Shown here piece after piece: positions 45,814-55,958 of a stretch of DNA of 64,000 nt. The stretch is taken from the NCBI RefSeq assembly GCF_009727955.1, contig NZ_WOBR01000009.1, forward strand, positions 18,174 to 82,173, written 5' to 3'. The first letter of the stretch is position 1; the number at the start of each line of letters is the position of its first letter. This DNA is from Aliivibrio fischeri. GTDB taxonomy: Bacteria; Pseudomonadota; Gammaproteobacteria; Enterobacterales; Vibrionaceae. Position numbers and translations under genes: made by a program. Below the pieces are notes generated by a model that saw nothing but the letters and a program-made list of their open reading frames with translations, ran no database searches and had not been told where the DNA came from.

Positions 45814-48800
45814 TGACTTCAACTCCATCTACCAATTTCTCTAACTCTTCTAACAAGGCTTTACTCGGTTTTGAATAAAATACACCGTTAGAATTTGCAT
45901 CATGCCCTTCATGTGTATCTTCAACACCACGCAAGAAAATATAATACGCCCCACCAAAATGGGTATCGTAGTCATAATCAGCAATACGGCTCTTCAAAAA
46001 TCGATGAAGTGCTAATGCATAGAGTTGATACTGAAAATCGTAACGGTGATCTCGCATCGCCTCCACTAAGGCATCCCCACCATAACATTCAGGAGCATCA
46101 CCTAAATGGTTTGATTTCCAATCGAGAACGTAATATTTTCCCTCATGCTCAAACACTAAATCGATAAACCCTTTGAGCATGCCGCTAACGGTAGAGAAAC
46201 CCAATTCGCCGGCTCTTGCTGATACTTCATCATGCTTAGCGATGGTTTTATTCACTAAACTTGAGTTTAACAATTCAATAGGAAGTAAAAATTCCATTTC
46301 AACCAAACGTTGAGTTGGACCTTTACTTGCTAAACGTAAGTTCTCACCATCAAGTGGACAATCTAACACTCGTTGCATCATGGTTTGAACGACCTCTAGC
46401 CATTCTGCATCGTAGTTTTCTTTCTCTAGCAATTTAATGATGATTTGCGTATTTTCTTCACTGTTAATTGGTTGAGTAAATTCAACCTCTTCAAACAATG
46501 AGTGTAAAAACGTACCCGCCCTCGCTCCACGCGGGAAAGTAAAGATGGTTCGCTCTGGCTCTAAATCCAGTTCTTTATCTTCTTTATCTTCTGCTGAATC
46601 GATATCTAAATTAATAAGCTCTAATGAAGCATCATTATGGTGATTGCCTTGTTTGACTAATCCAGAATAACTGGTCATCCACCAATTACTTTTCACAGGT
46701 TCAATTAACTTATTAGCGTACAGTTCAATATACTCATCTTGAACCTCTTGATACAGCTCATCGGTGATGGTTTGAGGTGATTGGATCACCATAGGCGAAT
46801 TGCCTACAATCAACTTTTCTAAGCAGGCTTTCAGCTCTTCAACATTACATTCGTCTGCCTGTTGAATTAGATAACCTAACCCCGATAGATGCACACCCGT
46901 TGGGGGCTTTTTCGAAATGCCTTTGCTGATAGGCGCGATGCCGATATAACAAGCATAAACCGCACGAGTTAATGCTACATAAATCAAACGTAAGTCTTCG
47001 GCTAAACGCTCTTTTTCTGCCTTCTCAACAGAATCGTCTTCTTTTAATAAATCCAACACCGAGTAACGATTATCTTCATCATAAAAACTGACTTCACCTT
47101 TTTTGTCTATCGCCCGATAAGAACAAACAAACGGTAAAAAGACTAAGTCATATTCCAACCCTTTGGATTTATGAATCGTAACAATTTGCACCAAGTTACG
47201 CTCTGATTCCAAACGTACCGTTTGCTCTTCTGAGTCCCCATTAGGCTCAGAAATAGAGTCAGACAACCAACGTAATAATCCATAATCACTGTCTAAGGTT
47301 TGGCTAGTTTGCTGCAGTAATTCACCAATATGCAATAAGTCAGTTAGTTGGCGCTCACCACCGTTTTCTGCGAGTAAACGCTCAGAGATCCCTTGCTGGG
47401 TAATGATTTGGTGCAACATCGGCATAATGCCACGCTGTAACCAATGCTTACGATAGGCACGAAACTCATTAACCGCTTGCTCCCACTGCATTTCATCGAC
47501 ATTAAACTGATGCAATTGATCCGCAGTATAAGCAAACAATGACGATGCCAATGCAGAACGTACTGCCCTTGCATCAGTCGGTGTCATAGCGGCTTGTAAT
47601 AAACGCAACACATCTTTGGCTAATGAAGAAGAAAACACACTGTCTCGGTTAGATAAATAAACACTGGCGATACCTTGCTTTGATAAGGCTTCGCGTACTA
47701 ATTTACCTTCTTTACCAGTACGAACCAGAACCGCAATATCACCCGCTTTGATGGCTTGTTTTTTCTCACCATGTTGTAAATACGCCGAGCCCTGTTGCGC
47801 CCCCGTCAAAATGGTTTGAATTTGTGCCGCGGTTGATTCTGCCATCACACGCTGATAACTGGTTTTATTTACTGGATTGCCATCTTTACTTTCTTGCAAC
47901 CAAAAGGTCATGGCTGGCTGAGTTTGATTATCTAGTGCCCATGATTTTTGCTCAGCATTAATAGGGTTATATTTAACCGGATAAAACGGTATATCATCAT
48001 CGTACAAAAAAGGCTGTTTGCCATGTTCAAAGATACGGTTTACTGACGTCACCATATCCGCCGTTGAGCGCCAGTTAGTATCTAAGGTGTAATGATCCAC
48101 CACTTGGCGACGAGCTTGAATATAGGTAAAAATATCCGCACCACGGAAAGCGTAAATCGCTTGTTTTGGATCGCCAATCATAAATAAGCCGCATTGTGGC
48201 TGTTCTTGATAAAGCGTACTAAAAATCGAATATTGCAGCGGATCGGTATCTTGGAATTCATCGATCAACGCCACAGGATATTGCTCACGGATCTTTTCTA
48301 GCAATAAGGCATTCTCTTGATTTTCTGTCGCTTGAGATAGTTGAGTCAGCAAATCATCAAACGATAACCAATTTTTTTGCTCTTTCGCTTGCTGCAAGGT
48401 TTTACGACATTGATGAATCGCCAACGATAGTAGTGGCTGCTTGATCTCTAATGGTTGAGCAAGAAAATCATCAATGAGTTTAAATACCGCATGTTCTGGG
48501 GCTTCGCCTTTTTTGGTTTTTTCAATCAATAATTCTTGAGAAAACTTTTCTAGCTTATCGTGTACTTGCAATGAGGTAGTTGGGTTATTAGCCCACGATG
48601 ACACTTGCTCTAACCAATTCGGTAAATTCTTTTTAGTGTAGCTGCGTTTATCAACACCTGAATCCGCAATTAACGCTTCAAAATCGGCGCAATGTTCTGA
48701 CCACTGTTTTTTTAATTCATCAATACGAGCAATGCCTTGCTGACAAAACTCTTCCAATGAATTTTCTAACGGTTCTACGGTTAAATGCTTTGGGACACCA

Positions 48801-49432
48801 GTAAGACTATTACCCATATCACCTAATAATGCCGATGGGCTTGACCAACAATCATAAACACTTTCAGCCACCATTTTTGGTAGATGATAAAAACTGCGAC
48901 GCCAAAAATCGGCAGCCACTTGATGCATTAATTTCGCTTGGTCGGTAACAAACTCACTCTCAAATTGCGCACCAGACTCAAAGGCATTTTGAGTTAGCAT
49001 ACGTTGACAAAAACCATGAATGGTAAAGATAGAAGCTTCATCCATACTGCGTTCGGCATTCAAAAGGATCTGCGCCGCCGACTTATGATCACCAATAGAA
49101 GCCAACAGTGGATCAATCACCGGATCACCGCTCTTATAATCATTGTTATGAACAGCACGAGCAAACGCTAAACGAGCATCATGTATTTTTGCTCGAATAC
49201 GCTCTCTTAATTCGGCTGTTGCCGCTTCTGTAAACGTCACTACCAATATTCTATCTACGGTTAACTCTTCTTGATGTCGAGTGCCTTCATCACCATGACC
49301 AAGTAATAAACGTAAATACAAACTGGCAATGGTAAAGGTTTTACCTGTACCTGCAGAAGCTTCAATCAGACGAGTTCCATGCAGAGGAAACGTCATTGCA
49401 TTCAATTGATTTGGAGCTGCGATTGTCGTCAT
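45806..49432 (-). CDS. recB: Exodeoxyribonuclease V beta subunit RecB
   Basis: RecB carries the 3'-5' helicase and the nuclease of RecBCD. The protein is 1208 residues. Helicase motifs are IEASAGTGKTFTIASLYLRLL near the N-terminus, VALIDEFQDTDPLQY (motif II) and IVTIHKSKGLEYDLVFLP. The C-terminal nuclease domain has FIDLVFEHEGKYYVLDWKSNHLG with the metal-binding Asp and Lys. It is followed by recD with an 8-bp overlap. The 298-bp gap to recC is not coding. Confidence 0.96.
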   Translation of the reverse strand: MTTIAAPNQLNAMTFPLHGTRLIEASAGTGKTFTIASLYLRLLLGHGDEGTRHQEELTVDRILVVTFTEAATAELRERIRAKIHDARLAFARAVHNNDYKSGDPVIDPLLASIGDHKSAAQILLNAERSMDEASIFTIHGFCQRMLTQNAFESGAQFESEFVTDQAKLMHQVAADFWRRSFYHLPKMVAESVYDCWSSPSALLGDMGNSLTGVPKHLTVEPLENSLEEFCQQGIARIDELKKQWSEHCADFEALIADSGVDKRSYTKKNLPNWLEQVSSWANNPTTSLQVHDKLEKFSQELLIEKTKKGEAPEHAVFKLIDDFLAQPLEIKQPLLSLAIHQCRKTLQQAKEQKNWLSFDDLLTQLSQATENQENALLLEKIREQYPVALIDEFQDTDPLQYSIFSTLYQEQPQCGLFMIGDPKQAIYAFRGADIFTYIQARRQVVDHYTLDTNWRSTADMVTSVNRIFEHGKQPFLYDDDIPFYPVKYNPINAEQKSWALDNQTQPAMTFWLQESKDGNPVNKTSYQRVMAESTAAQIQTILTGAQQGSAYLQHGEKKQAIKAGDIAVLVRTGKEGKLVREALSKQGIASVYLSNRDSVFSSSLAKDVLRLLQAAMTPTDARAVRSALASSLFAYTADQLHQFNVDEMQWEQAVNEFRAYRKHWLQRGIMPMLHQIITQQGISERLLAENGGERQLTDLLHIGELLQQTSQTLDSDYGLLRWLSDSISEPNGDSEEQTVRLESERNLVQIVTIHKSKGLEYDLVFLPFVCSYRAIDKKGEVSFYDEDNRYSVLDLLKEDDSVEKAEKERLAEDLRLIYVALTRAVYACYIGIAPISKGISKKPPTGVHLSGLGYLIQQADECNVEELKACLEKLIVGNSPMVIQSPQTITDELYQEVQDEYIELYANKLIEPVKSNWWMTSYSGLVKQGNHHNDASLELINLDIDSAEDKEDKELDLEPERTIFTFPRGARAGTFLHSLFEEVEFTQPINSEENTQIIIKLLEKENYDAEWLEVVQTMMQRVLDCPLDGENLRLASKGPTQRLVEMEFLLPIELLNSSLVNKTIAKHDEVSARAGELGFSTVSGMLKGFIDLVFEHEGKYYVLDWKSNHLGDAPECYGGDALVEAMRDHRYDFQYQLYALALHRFLKSRIADYDYDTHFGGAYYIFLRGVEDTHEGHDANSNGVFYSKPSKALLEELEKLVDGVEVNA

Positions 49433-49730
49433 CGAACATCACCGTTTTAAACATCAACATCCTGTTTTTACAAGATATTTGTGTGATCCATATCGTAGTT
49501 CATCAGAAACTAAGATAATAAAAATAATAAAGCTATCAATGTGAGATCTTTCTCACGGTTCACTTTTTGAGCTTTGTTACACTCAGCGCCACTTACAAAG
49601 CGCTCATTAAATGTGCACTTGTAATCAGGATTCGGTCAACCTCTGACCTGTGGCCGTACAGCGAACGCCCTACACTAAAAATGATTTACTGGCGGCCACC
49701 CTACTTCCTACTGATAACCACCTTTACCTT
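49433..49730. other. Non-coding gap between recC and recB
   Basis: No open frame of weight and no ptrA gene, which separates recC and recB in E. coli. An inverted repeat GTGAGA/TCTCAC lies at 49541-49556. The stretch 49570-49720 is richer in GC and in CGCC/GGCC words than its surroundings. The origin is unknown; it probably holds a recB promoter. Confidence 0.6.
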
Positions 49731-52700
49731 TTATAACTTTTCTTTCTCGCTATGTAATAATGCGTTACGTAACACCTTTTGAGCATTATCAAAAATAGCC
49801 TGACCAAAATCATCATTCCATTCTGGCCACATACGTATCACATAATCATTGCTATTTTCGCCCGCATAACGAGTACCATTGTATTCATCCGCCATTTTTT
49901 TCAGGGCTTTTTGATGCGTTTCTTCGTCATCATTCCACACACCTTTTTTATCAACGTGTGCTTCGAGCCCTGCTAATGCCGCTTTTGGTAAATAAGCTAA
50001 TGGTTCGCAATTACCCGAAATATAAAGACTTAATATCATCTCTAGTTCTTGGTATGCTTTTTCTTTCTCGATGGTTTCAAAGTGATAAATCGCATCCGTA
50101 CCAAATAGATGAGTCAATTGCTGCTGGCCCATTGCACACAAACACAGGTGATCAATCCAGGTTGCTAAAATTTCATGTGAGCGAATTTTACCGCCACGAT
50201 AACGCAGCATTCCAGCCTGATAACGCTGTTTTAACCAACCTTGCAGTTCCATTTCACCATGAGGGAAGCTAAAGCGTAAACGCACTTCTTGATCATCTAA
50301 TGGTAATGTCGTTAACGGTTGAATATGAGCAACCAGATCTTTTACCGTGTTTACTTCTTTGTCTGCGGCTATCTCACCAAAGCTACCAATCGGTAATTTA
50401 CCTTGGGCCTTTTGCTGCTGATAAAAATCACGAGAGATTTGAGATACATGGTTAGGATCATCATAGGCCAATAAGTCCTCCAATAGATCCGATTTCATAC
50501 CATAACCAGTACGACCATCGATGGTAAACGGCTCATCATCATCAACTCGACTCTCTACCGATTCAAAAAAGACTTTTAAACCACGGTTAAAGAAATAAGC
50601 GACAGGTAAACGCCAAAAACGTTGCAGTTCAGTAAGCTCTAGCTCTTTTGTTTCAGGCGCATACACTAGTGGTGCAGTCTGAAACTCAGGTGCCGCTGCT
50701 CCTTCTAATTTAGCCGTTGGTAACCACTCACTTGCATAGCTGGTGTTGTCACCAATAAAACTTTGCTGGCTGTAAGGAACCAGAGGATGTTCTATGGTTA
50801 ATTGCTTAACTAAGCGTTTTGCGGATGCTTCAGGATTCAACTCATTATCACCCTCTAGGCAATAACCTTGCTGACAATATTCAAGTAACTCACTGACTAA
50901 TACTGACGGTGCTTTTTCTGTGTTGTCACGAATTGAACGCCCAATATAACTTAAATAAAACGCTTTATTTGCCGATTGCAGTGCTTCTAAAAACAGATAT
51001 CTATCATCATCTCGACGTGAACGGTCACCGGGTTTCATGCGTTTTTGCATTAAATCGAAGCCTTCAACAGGCATGGTTCTAGGATAAGAACCATCCGTCA
51101 TTCCAAGCAAACACACCACATCAAATGGAATGGAACGCATTGGCATTAAAGTACAGAAGTTAACTTGTCCCGCTAAGAATCGTTGACTCGCTTTACCGCC
51201 AGATAAATTATTTTTCAGATAATTATTAATAATTGGCGCTGAGATTGGCGCATCAAAACCCGCATCTTCTAGATTTTCTTCCAGTTTTTGCAGTTGATCT
51301 CGAATGCTTTTAACGACCAATTCACCTTCTAATTCAACATCTAAAAAATCATCCATTAATTGATTGATGGTGGTTCGCCATGCACTAATGGTTTGCGGTT
51401 GGCCTAGGATGATCTGATAAGTCAAAAGCTGATCAATAAACTGCGCTAAGTTACCGGCAATTTCCGCATTCATGCCCTGCACTTGTTCGTAACTCGCCAT
51501 GCCTTCGAATAGCCCAGCACCTTGCTCCATCGCATAACCAAGCAACATGCGGTGAATACCAAATAACCAAGAGTTTTGATTGTGTTCAGGAAGATCAAAC
51601 TGTGCAGATGTGGTGTTATCTAATCCCCAGCGAATACCGGTTTCTTCAGCCCAGCGTTTCACAATTTCAAATTGCTCGGCATTGAATTTAAAGCGAGACA
51701 TTACGGCTGGAACTTCAAGCAAACTCAATAATTCCGAAAGGCCACAGCGATTCTCAGGTAACGCCATTAAGCTCATAAAAGCCAATAATACTGGATTTTC
51801 TTGCTCGGCACTTTGGTCTGAAATGGCAAAAGGAATATAACGATCAAAAGCCGCATTTCCAAATACCGCTTGAATAGCTGCACTGTAGACATTGATATCT
51901 GCCACCATCACAATAATATCGCGTGGTTTTAAGTCTGGGTCATTAGCAAACATATCCAATAACTGATCATGTAAAACCTCAACTTCTCGCATTGGACTAT
52001 GGCACGAATGTAAAAGAATGGAACGATCATCAGAGCTGATTGATTGTTTATGCTGACTGTTATCAAGCACATCATCACGACTGCGCTCTTCAAGATTTAA
52101 AATATCAGACTGAATGGAATGCAAAAGATTATCGTTACCAATATCAACAAAAGCATCAATCTCTTGTGCTTCCATTTCTGATAATAAACATAGATTATCT
52201 CGCCCTAATTTCCCCCACGAAGCAAGCAAGGAATTGCCCACTTCAGAAGTATGTAATTCATCTTCAAAATTAGCCTCAATTGAACCTTTTAGCTGTTCTG
52301 TATCACCAATATGCTCACTGTGATCATCTAGCCATTTTACCTGCAGACGGTTGCGGGCTTCTAAACGAGCAAGGTATTTTCTGTCTCGAATTTCACCCCA
52401 ATAATAACGACACGGATTGGTAAACATTAGGTGCACATCAATATGCTGACCTAACGCCGCAAGCGCATCTAAATAACGAGGAGGTAATGAAGTGATACCC
52501 ACCACAAACAAACGCTTAGGCATCCCTTTTGGCAAGGTACCCGTTTGCAAATAGTTATCTAGCGTTTCGATAAAGTGCTCAAACATATTGGCACGATGAT
52601 AAGGTGAATGACCAAGCGCTAAAGTTTGATCATATAACGCTCGCCATAAAATAGGTTGCCAAGGGTGTTCACCTTCGAGCTCTACGACCTCTTCTCCTGC

Positions 52701-53150
52701 TTCCCACTGTTGAATCCACTCAGGGCGGAACACCAAGTATTGGTCAAAGATATCGGCAATTTTTGCAGCCAGTTGATAACACTTAAGTTGGTTTTCATCA
52801 TTTTCTAAATATCGCTGCAGAGGTGCAAACTCCTCTTGTTTTAACAGCTCAGGTAATAATGTCACTATCTTCCATGTCATGGCTTCTTTGTGAAAAGCAC
52901 TACGCTTTGGCACATCATCAAGCACCTGAGTAAACAAGTCCCAAATAAAAGTAGCAGGAAGTGGAAAAGTAAGATTGGCGGCAATCCCTAACTCTTTTGC
53001 GAGTTCGATTTTGAGCCATTGCGACATACCGGGACTTTGAACAAGTATTTGCTCTTGCTCGAACGGGTTATCAAGGGGATTAAGGCGAATTAACTCAACG
53101 ACAAGTGATTTAAGAACATCAAGTTGATTTGAATGATAAACAGTAAACAC
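49731..53150 (-). CDS. recC: Exodeoxyribonuclease V gamma subunit RecC
   Basis: RecC holds RecB and RecD together and recognises Chi through an inactivated helicase fold. The 1139-residue protein matches E. coli RecC length. The start MFTVYHSNQLDVLKSLVVELIR (GTG codon) agrees with the family. QSPGMSQWLKIELAKELGIAANLTFPLPATFIWDL and PMRSIPFDVVCLLGMTDGSYPR are characteristic. The start codon lies in one arm of a 12-bp inverted repeat (53145-53209). Confidence 0.96.
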   Translation of the reverse strand: MFTVYHSNQLDVLKSLVVELIRLNPLDNPFEQEQILVQSPGMSQWLKIELAKELGIAANLTFPLPATFIWDLFTQVLDDVPKRSAFHKEAMTWKIVTLLPELLKQEEFAPLQRYLENDENQLKCYQLAAKIADIFDQYLVFRPEWIQQWEAGEEVVELEGEHPWQPILWRALYDQTLALGHSPYHRANMFEHFIETLDNYLQTGTLPKGMPKRLFVVGITSLPPRYLDALAALGQHIDVHLMFTNPCRYYWGEIRDRKYLARLEARNRLQVKWLDDHSEHIGDTEQLKGSIEANFEDELHTSEVGNSLLASWGKLGRDNLCLLSEMEAQEIDAFVDIGNDNLLHSIQSDILNLEERSRDDVLDNSQHKQSISSDDRSILLHSCHSPMREVEVLHDQLLDMFANDPDLKPRDIIVMVADINVYSAAIQAVFGNAAFDRYIPFAISDQSAEQENPVLLAFMSLMALPENRCGLSELLSLLEVPAVMSRFKFNAEQFEIVKRWAEETGIRWGLDNTTSAQFDLPEHNQNSWLFGIHRMLLGYAMEQGAGLFEGMASYEQVQGMNAEIAGNLAQFIDQLLTYQIILGQPQTISAWRTTINQLMDDFLDVELEGELVVKSIRDQLQKLEENLEDAGFDAPISAPIINNYLKNNLSGGKASQRFLAGQVNFCTLMPMRSIPFDVVCLLGMTDGSYPRTMPVEGFDLMQKRMKPGDRSRRDDDRYLFLEALQSANKAFYLSYIGRSIRDNTEKAPSVLVSELLEYCQQGYCLEGDNELNPEASAKRLVKQLTIEHPLVPYSQQSFIGDNTSYASEWLPTAKLEGAAAPEFQTAPLVYAPETKELELTELQRFWRLPVAYFFNRGLKVFFESVESRVDDDEPFTIDGRTGYGMKSDLLEDLLAYDDPNHVSQISRDFYQQQKAQGKLPIGSFGEIAADKEVNTVKDLVAHIQPLTTLPLDDQEVRLRFSFPHGEMELQGWLKQRYQAGMLRYRGGKIRSHEILATWIDHLCLCAMGQQQLTHLFGTDAIYHFETIEKEKAYQELEMILSLYISGNCEPLAYLPKAALAGLEAHVDKKGVWNDDEETHQKALKKMADEYNGTRYAGENSNDYVIRMWPEWNDDFGQAIFDNAQKVLRNALLHSEKEKL

Positions 53151-53209
53151 ACCCAGCTCGCTTATAAGAAAATGAAAGTTCCTATAGCTTAACGTAACTG
53201 GGTGTGTTT
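53145..53209 (-). repeat. 12-bp inverted repeat masking the recC start codon
   Basis: AAACACACCCAG (53145-53156) and CTGGGTGTGTTT (53198-53209) are exact inverted copies 41 bp apart. In the recC transcript they would form a hairpin whose 3' arm contains the GTG start codon and part of the ribosome site. Confidence 0.7.
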
Positions 53210-53231
53210 GAAGAGAAAAAAAGCTTATAAA

Positions 53232-54221
53232 TTAATGTGCATGACTCATATTTGCCAAACGATTTGTCATTCGAGTAATTGGACGGTAATGAGCTAAATA
53301 ATGGATCGCAACATAACTCACCACACAACTTGCAATCACTAATTCAACAACAGCAAGTGTTCTTACTTGGTAAACATAATTTGCCGCTACACCTTGAGAT
53401 AACATCCAGTTCGCTGTTTTAAATAATGCGGTTGCACCAATTACCATAGGGAAGGTAAATGCTGCGTAACCAGGACTAAATGGTAATCTCATTAATTTAA
53501 AGAAAGCCATGTAAATAACACTCGTCATTAACACTGCAATACCAAATAGCAGCGCAATAATTACAGGCGATGGTGAAGATGTCACTGTTAGATAACCCGC
53601 TAATGATAAGCTTGCTGGCGCAGCCATGATTGCGATTGTTGGTTTTGCGGCATCTGGCACTTCATGACTAAAAATCAAACGGTAGATCATGATTGGTAGC
53701 ATAATAGCGTAGCTAACCAAACCAAACATTAATACCCAATGGGCCACTGATGCTAATGATGCGCTACCAGAGAAAGAAACATCAGCAACAATTAAGCCTA
53801 CAGGTGGAACAAACCAGCTTGGCACCATATGATGTAATTCAAAATCTTTTGCTCGATGATAAATAAAAGAAATTAAGAAAATAATATGAATCACTACCGC
53901 TGCAAGCCATAAAGCATCCCCTGCTGCACGGTAAAAATGCCCGATTGAGGCTGATACCACCATAGTACCCATTGCAAATGTTGGAGCAACACTACCAACA
54001 ACAGGGTGCGCTAATTCATTCCATAAAATCGCAGGATGTAATAAAAATTTAACCGCTAATACAAGTAATAAAACAGACGCAATTGCCGCTGAGATCCATT
54101 GTGCATAACCATTTAACGGTAATGCGTTTTCCCAGCACCAACCTAAACTTGCGATACCAAGAGCTAATCCCGCCATTGGAGTCGGAGCTCCTGCTATTTT
54201 TTGTTTTGTATAATTAAGCAT
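53232..54221 (-). CDS. TDT-family (TehA/SLAC1-like) membrane transporter
   Basis: A 329-residue protein with about ten hydrophobic helices. PTPMAGLALGIASLGWCWE at the N-terminus, HPVVGSVAPTFAMGTMVVSASIG and VPSWFVPPVGLIVADVSFSG are typical of the tellurite-resistance/dicarboxylate (TDT) transporter family, which includes TehA anion channels. Substrate unknown. A LysR regulator gene diverges from it (135-bp spacer) and may control it. Confidence 0.85.
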   Translation of the reverse strand: MLNYTKQKIAGAPTPMAGLALGIASLGWCWENALPLNGYAQWISAAIASVLLLVLAVKFLLHPAILWNELAHPVVGSVAPTFAMGTMVVSASIGHFYRAAGDALWLAAVVIHIIFLISFIYHRAKDFELHHMVPSWFVPPVGLIVADVSFSGSASLASVAHWVLMFGLVSYAIMLPIMIYRLIFSHEVPDAAKPTIAIMAAPASLSLAGYLTVTSSPSPVIIALLFGIAVLMTSVIYMAFFKLMRLPFSPGYAAFTFPMVIGATALFKTANWMLSQGVAANYVYQVRTLAVVELVIASCVVSYVAIHYLAHYRPITRMTNRLANMSHAH

Positions 54222-54356
54222 GACAATAATCTCTGTTCTATTTAACGATAGAGCTATTTTAATCGGAGTAATCCATTAATAAAATTTGTATAAATTAAAA
54301 GTAGCGTTAAAATAAAATTAACGATTTGGCTTTTAATTAATTTAGGACTTCCTGTC

Positions 54357-55235
54357 ATGAGAATTTCACTCAAGCAACTTAATGTTTTTACTGTAATAGC
54401 ACAAGAAAAAACCATGACAAAAGCTGCAGAGCGACTGTATATAACAAAGCCAGCTGTTAGTTTATCCCTCTCTGAATTAGAAAAAAATCTCGGTTATAAA
54501 GTCTTTGACCGTGTAAATAACCGCTTAGTATTAAATAGTGAAGGTCGTCAATTACTTCCACTAGCTGATGAGTTATTAGAGCGAGCAGAAGTGATTGAAC
54601 ACCAATTTGCAGCGGATAGTCAGTTGACAGGTTCATTAAACATTGGAGCTAGTGATACGATTGGTAATCATATTGCGCCAGTATTATTGAGTAAATTCCA
54701 GCAACAATACCCATGTGATATTCAGCAGCTATTTATTTCAAACACAGCACAAATCATCAATAGATTATTAGAATTTCAGCTTGATATAGGATTAGTTGAA
54801 GGTAAAGCACATCATCCCAAATTAAATATGATTGAATGGCTACGAGACGACATGTATTTGGTTTGCTCACCGTCTCACCCTTTAGCTACTAAAACTCAAG
54901 TTACATTAGATGATTTGGAGCATTCAACTTGGTTACTACGTGAAGAAGGCTCAGGCAGTCGCGAATATTTTATTAATCATATCGCCGCTAACTTAAATGA
55001 CTGGCATGAATCATTACAACTTCATACCACTGAGGCGATCATTAATTGTTGCGCTGAAAGTATGGGGTTAGCATGTTTATCTCAACTCGCAGCACAAAAC
55101 GCAATAAATGATGGTCGCTTAGTTAAATTGGCTTATAACAAAACATTGGCAAGACAATATTGGTTATTAGTACATAAAGAAAAATACCAAACGCCATTAC
55201 TGCAATATTTTATGAACTTTATTCAACAAAAATGA
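54357..55235 (+). CDS. LysR-family transcriptional regulator
   Basis: A 292-residue regulator with winged-helix domain (RISLKQLNVFTVIAQEKTMTKAAERLYITKPAVSLSLSELEKNLG) and an effector-binding domain (LNIGASDTIGNHIAPVLLSKF, MGLACLSQLAAQNAI). It diverges from the TDT transporter, its probable target. Similar in appearance to YeiE/CysB-type members, but a closer assignment is not safe. The stop codon lies inside the terminator stem. Confidence 0.88.
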   Translation: MRISLKQLNVFTVIAQEKTMTKAAERLYITKPAVSLSLSELEKNLGYKVFDRVNNRLVLNSEGRQLLPLADELLERAEVIEHQFAADSQLTGSLNIGASDTIGNHIAPVLLSKFQQQYPCDIQQLFISNTAQIINRLLEFQLDIGLVEGKAHHPKLNMIEWLRDDMYLVCSPSHPLATKTQVTLDDLEHSTWLLREEGSGSREYFINHIAANLNDWHESLQLHTTEAIINCCAESMGLACLSQLAAQNAINDGRLVKLAYNKTLARQYWLLVHKEKYQTPLLQYFMNFIQQK

Positions 55236-55251
55236 GGCTGTTTAGCCTCAT
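55226..55251 (-). terminator. Terminator of aox
   Basis: ATGAGGCT and AGCCTCAT form a perfect 8-bp stem with GTTT loop; on the minus strand five T follow. The LysR stop codon is within the stem. Confidence 0.85.
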
Positions 55252-55263
55252 TCAAATACATAT

Positions 55264-55899
55264 CTAACGCTGATGAGCAGGAAGATCGTGAGTTTCATAC
55301 GCATCTGCAAATGAATGATTACGATCTCGATGCTTTGCTTCATCATTTCGAATTTGAAGAATAACATCGCGTAACATCGCATCACTTGGCAATTGATAAT
55401 AATCTATCGCTATTTGCGGTGCGACTTCATTTTCCACAGCACCTTCATCGATCTTAGCTAGATATTCGGTATAACTCTTACACGCTTCTTCTTCAAAATA
55501 ACCAACTACACGATGAGCTATTTTCGAAGAGAGTAAATAAATCAAACTATAAACAATAATAAAGACAGCTTGACCTAACAAAACTAAAAGACGTTCAATC
55601 CAACGAGGCTTAGCTATGTCTAGAAATATCATTAAATGCATTCTTTCATTTTCAGCTTCACTTAATAATTCTTGAATCCACCCCTGATCGTCTTTCATTC
55701 TACGTAATGCTTTCAAATGATTGAACATGCCAGCCACCATTCCAGGTACTGCTGCAATCGTTTCTAAAATTACAGCTCGTTTAGCATACTTTGAACCATA
55801 AAAAATATTTAAAAGAAACTTTAAACATTGAGTAATTTTATATGCGATCTTCTCTGAAATTTTATTCGTTGCTTTATGTTTTAATTCAAAATCTGACAT
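55264..55899 (-). CDS. aox: Alternative oxidase, di-iron quinol oxidase
   Basis: Aox oxidises ubiquinol and reduces oxygen to water without pumping protons and resists NO. The start at 55897-55899 (MSDFELKHK) has AGGTG seven bases upstream, better than an in-frame GTG three codons earlier; 211 residues. Di-iron ligands are in ILETIAAVPG, ENERMHLMIF, FEEEACKSY and RNDEAKHRD. Hydrophobic stretches (MVAGMF, LLVLLGQAVFIIVYSLIYLL) attach it to the membrane. Bacterial Aox is rare outside Vibrionaceae and some others; in A. fischeri it is NO-induced via NsrR. The operator is seen at 55919-55941. Confidence 0.95.
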   Translation of the reverse strand: MSDFELKHKATNKISEKIAYKITQCLKFLLNIFYGSKYAKRAVILETIAAVPGMVAGMFNHLKALRRMKDDQGWIQELLSEAENERMHLMIFLDIAKPRWIERLLVLLGQAVFIIVYSLIYLLSSKIAHRVVGYFEEEACKSYTEYLAKIDEGAVENEVAPQIAIDYYQLPSDAMLRDVILQIRNDEAKHRDRNHSFADAYETHDLPAHQR

Positions 55900-55918
55900 G
55901 CTGTTCACCTTTTAATTA

Positions 55919-55941
55919 AAGTTGCATTTAAAATACATCTT
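55919..55941 (-). promoter_or_regulatory. NsrR operator of aox
   Basis: On the minus strand AAGATGTATTT, T, AAATGCAACTT: an 11-1-11 inverted repeat with 21 of 23 positions fitting the NsrR consensus (AAGATGYATTT-N-AAATRCATCTT). It covers the -10 element of the predicted aox promoter. Confidence 0.88.
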
Positions 55942-55958
55942 TAATTAATTTTACTCAA
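55930..55958 (-). promoter_or_regulatory. Predicted promoter of aox
   Basis: TTGAGT (55953-55958) and TATTTT (55930-55935) are 17 bp apart on the minus strand; the NsrR box overlaps the -10. Confidence 0.6.

Noticed and set aside
49541..49556. GTGAGATCTTTCTCAC as a possible GacA/UvrY or CRP site
   Set aside because: The half-site spacing does not fit either consensus; only an inverted repeat can be claimed.
49567..49782. Open frame of 71 codons in the recC-recB gap
   Set aside because: Runs into recC antisense, has no ribosome site and no recognisable sequence.
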